Shown here: piece by piece, positions 4,237 to 5,947 of the stretch
Layout: every line of letters begins with the position of its first letter
Position numbering within the stretch: position 1 is the first letter of the stretch
Source: Planctomycetota bacterium
GTDB lineage: Bacteria > Planctomycetota > Phycisphaerae > WQYP01
Assembly (NCBI GenBank): GCA_021828925.1
Contig: JAJZCT010000233.1
Location: forward strand, 1 to 5,947
DNA length: 5,947 bases
Direction: 5' to 3'
Program-made: the position numbers and the translations under genes
Notes under the pieces: model-generated
What the model was told of the DNA's origin: nothing
The model's input: only the letters and a program-made list of their open reading frames with translations
The model's database searches: none

Positions 4237-5882
4237 CACCGGTTCCTTCCTTGGCCGCCGTAGTAGTAGTACGTGGCTCCGGCACCGGCCGTCATGCCGT
4301 AGATGAAAATATCCGGACCGTAAATCAAAGTTCGTGGCCCGAATAAAGAGGGTAGCGGCGTGAACGCGCCGGTTGTGATATCCAAAGACCCCGGAGGTGC
4401 AAACCGGACACCCGATGCATATTTCAAGAGCGAGTATGGCCCGATCGGCAATGGTCGGCTGAAGAGACTTGTGGCGGCATCAGGAATTGGCACAGCGTCG
4501 GCGACCCTGGCGGAGGGAAATAGCCCGGTTCTCGCCATCTTCGCGAGGGCGCTGCTGTCCGTGACCGATTCTGGAATCGCGAATATGCCGTTCCTGCCTA
4601 TGATTGCGTTGTCAGTTGTGATACCAGCGTAGCCAGTCTCATCAGTCAGATGTATTAGGCTTGGAGAATTTTCCGCTACGTTAAGACCGGCCACGGTTTC
4701 CGACCAGGTTGGTGCTCCCATCCCCCGCAACCCTCCGTGCGCAACAAATATTCCTAATCCAGCACCAGCAAGGTTGATCAGTCCGGCGGCAATGTGGTGG
4801 TGCGCCAACTCCCTCATTCCATGTACTGTCCCTGAAACCGCTTGAACGGTCCCAACGGTGACATTGGCCACACTCCATGCCACACGCACAGCGCCTCCCG
4901 CAGCTATTGCCAATGGGGCACCATAAATCATCAGGCCCGTACCCAGATAGGCACCGCTCCCCGGCTCCCGTTCCGTGGTCAGGTTCACAAATCGGTATCC
5001 CCACGGCCCTTCTATCATGTTGGGATCCAGTTGCCCGGCCAGCGCCATGCGTACGTCCTGATTGTGTATCTGCACAGCTATCGCCAGGCCGGCACTAACC
5101 CCCGATGACGAAATCTCGTACGGCCGCGGATCAAAATGCGAAGCCAACGGGTTCATGGTCGCTTCGATGGGACCAAGGCCATGTATCTGCGGCATAGGTC
5201 GAAAGAGATTTTCAAAAGGCAGTGCGGACGTGCCACCATGGCCGGCGATAAAATCGCGCCGAAGGATGGGATGGGTGGGTTGACGTGGCGTCAAGGGGGC
5301 CGGGGGCACAGGCGGCAACGGTGCGCCGGGCAGCGCGGTGAGATCATCAATCATATCCTCTCCCCCCGGGTCATTCCTATTCACCGGATTATTCCCCGCG
5401 TAGCGGAACAGGTTCACATCGCCAGCACCAAAGCCCAGCGGATCCTGACTGATGAACTGTCGCGTGGCCGGGTCATACCAGCGTTGGCGAATATACTGCA
5501 ATCCCAGCGCTTGCTCGAACTGATAACCCTGTTTCCCCTGCCAGGCGACGGTGGGGTTGGCAGTACCTGAATTGTCCGTCAGGCTGCCAAATGTGTCATA
5601 GCTCAGCGTCGCCGTGATGCTGGCATTGGCGTCTGTGGTCTGATTCACATTGCCCGAAGCGTCATAGAGTTGCAGGCTGCTGGCACCGGCGGCTGCGTCG
5701 CGTTTGGAGATAATGTCGCCGTACTGGCCCATGCCTTGAGTATACCATGTGCTGATGGTGTTGCCCGCGCCGAGTTGGGCTTCGAGGATTTGGTTATTCC
5801 AGAGATAGCTGTTGGTGCCGGTGGCATCTGTGCGACTGAATCTTGAGCCATCGCCGTTGTAGGTGTGTGACTGTCCCATCAC
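4236..5882 (-). CDS. Rhs core C-terminal part fused to an ADP-ribosyltransferase (HYD1-like) toxin tip
   Basis: This is 548 codons. Residues 1-174 are Rhs/YD repeats (THTYNGDGSRFSRTD, QLYDASGNVNQTTD, ATLSYDTFGSLTD) ending in RQRWYDPATRQF, QDPLGFGAGD and NRNDPGG. A Pro-rich linker spans about 184-206. Residues 258-385 are mostly hydrophobic and Ala/Gly-rich. Residues 408-520 resemble HYD1-type ADP-ribosyltransferase toxins: LIHLTDETGYAGI near the N-terminal end, GIFAIPES, FSRPLPIGPYS, then RFAPPGSLD. Such enzymes transfer ADP-ribose from NAD to a target, but I cannot confirm the catalytic set. The GTG at 5882 has no ribosome site and lies mid-motif. The natural frame upstream (5943-5864) is shifted, so the gene is probably frameshifted and lacks the Rhs N-terminus. 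It lacks three residues (VTG) present in the other two cores. The stop overlaps the three-TM gene. Confidence 0.7.
   Translation of the reverse strand: MMGQSHTYNGDGSRFSRTDATGTNSYLWNNQILEAQLGAGNTISTWYTQGMGQYGDIISKRDAAAGASSLQLYDASGNVNQTTDANASITATLSYDTFGSLTDNSGTANPTVAWQGKQGYQFEQALGLQYIRQRWYDPATRQFISQDPLGFGAGDVNLFRYAGNNPVNRNDPGGEDMIDDLTALPGAPLPPVPPAPLTPRQPTHPILRRDFIAGHGGTSALPFENLFRPMPQIHGLGPIEATMNPLASHFDPRPYEISSSGVSAGLAIAVQIHNQDVRMALAGQLDPNMIEGPWGYRFVNLTTEREPGSGAYLGTGLMIYGAPLAIAAGGAVRVAWSVANVTVGTVQAVSGTVHGMRELAHHHIAAGLINLAGAGLGIFVAHGGLRGMGAPTWSETVAGLNVAENSPSLIHLTDETGYAGITTDNAIIGRNGIFAIPESVTDSSALAKMARTGLFPSARVADAVPIPDAATSLFSRPLPIGPYSLLKYASGVRFAPPGSLDITTGAFTPLPSLFGPRTLIYGPDIFIYGMTAGAGATYYYYGGQGRNR
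4245..4252 (-). promoter_or_regulatory. Strong Shine-Dalgarno for the three-TM gene
   Basis: AAGGAAGG lies 5 nt before GTG 4239 and 8 nt before ATG 4236, embedded in the last codons of the Rhs/ART-like gene. The spacing favours ATG 4236. Its place within the toxin gene supports coupled translation. Confidence 0.55.
5365..5556 (-). repeat. Rhs core repeat, third and more divergent copy
   Basis: It aligns with 1789-1980 and 3111-3302 from the NRNDPGG codons through RQRWYDP to NPTVAWQ. It lacks the 9 nt encoding VTG and shows scattered synonymous changes. Beyond NPTVAWQ toward higher coordinates this copy continues into about 100 further Rhs codons that the other two copies lack. Confidence 0.7.
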
Positions 5883-5946
5883 CGTTGGCCAGTGTCCGGG
5901 TGCTTAAGCGGCTGTCGGACTTTTCGTTTAATGCGACCACGGCTTA
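5863..5946 (-). pseudogene. Shifted 5' part of the first Rhs module, with frameshift site and in-frame stop at the boundary
   Basis: On the minus strand TAA at 5946-5944 is followed by GCC and then GTG GTC GCA, giving VVALNEKSDSRLSTRT and then LANGDGTVTH. This is a good Rhs-type sequence, but it is in a different frame from the 548-codon ORF. The frames would join as VTHTYNGDG if one CA unit were restored in the short GTGTGTG tract at 5863-5869 (+ strand). The GTGGTCGC start matches the starts of the two other modules, each also shortly after an in-frame stop. Only 7 bases remain beyond it, so the boundary is seen just at the window edge. Confidence 0.5.
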
Positions 5947-5947
5947 T

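Noticed and set aside
4260..4271. Trinucleotide tract (GTA)4 as a possible phase-variable repeat
   Set aside because: It is short and in frame (four Tyr codons near the end of the ART-like protein), so unit changes would not alter the frame.
3890..4285. 131-codon frame overlapping the three-TM gene
   Set aside because: It overlaps the three-TM gene almost completely, is Cys/Ser/Arg-rich without domain pattern, and lacks the strong AAGGAAGG spacing.

Overview
The window is a tandem array of displaced Rhs C-terminal cassettes. Every gene I can support is on the minus strand, so transcription runs from high to low coordinates. Three stretches encode the end of an Rhs/YD-repeat core, with the RQRWYDP, TRQFISQDPLGFG, NLFRYA and NNP.NRNDPGG motifs. 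Each is followed by an unrelated tip, as in polymorphic toxins. The genes after the tips are small membrane proteins or a DUF4304-like protein, which are the usual kinds of immunity partner. No vgrG, T6SS, two-partner secretion, integrase or transposase gene is present, and no Rhs N-terminus is visible.

Layout in reading order. (1) 5946-4236: an Rhs core fragment with a likely frameshift near 5866, ending in a tip that resembles HYD1-type ADP-ribosyltransferases. (2) 4236-3895: a three-TM protein whose start overlaps the toxin stop as TGATG. (3) 3874-3686: an unrecognised short toxin-tail-like ORF, overlapping by ATGA a 63-aa two-TM protein (3689-3498). (4) 3370-3023: an Rhs stub with almost no toxin, overlapping a 215-aa DUF4304-like protein (3036-2389). 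(5) 2388-2067: a spacer with an unassigned reading frame, a symmetrical hairpin and a possible promoter. (6) 2048-744: an Rhs stub carrying a LysM-like domain and a long Ala-rich hydrophobic tip. (7) 683-6: a four-TM protein, the likely partner of (6).

Modules 4 and 6 start with the same 278-bp repeat, about 91% identical by hand count. In both, the Rhs frame has a stop codon just before a GTG start that carries a Shine-Dalgarno sequence. Module 1 begins at the same GTGGTCGC boundary, also just after an in-frame stop. The array therefore looks like a reservoir of toxin/immunity cassettes displaced by successive recombination at one boundary in the core, with some units decayed to immunity-only remnants.

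Organism: a bacterium of moderate GC with Shine-Dalgarno translation and large Rhs/YD proteins. The DPLGFG..D.NLFRYA..NNP.NRNDPGG core differs from the enterobacterial one, but I cannot assign a phylum. Every toxin and immunity role here is inferred from position and architecture.
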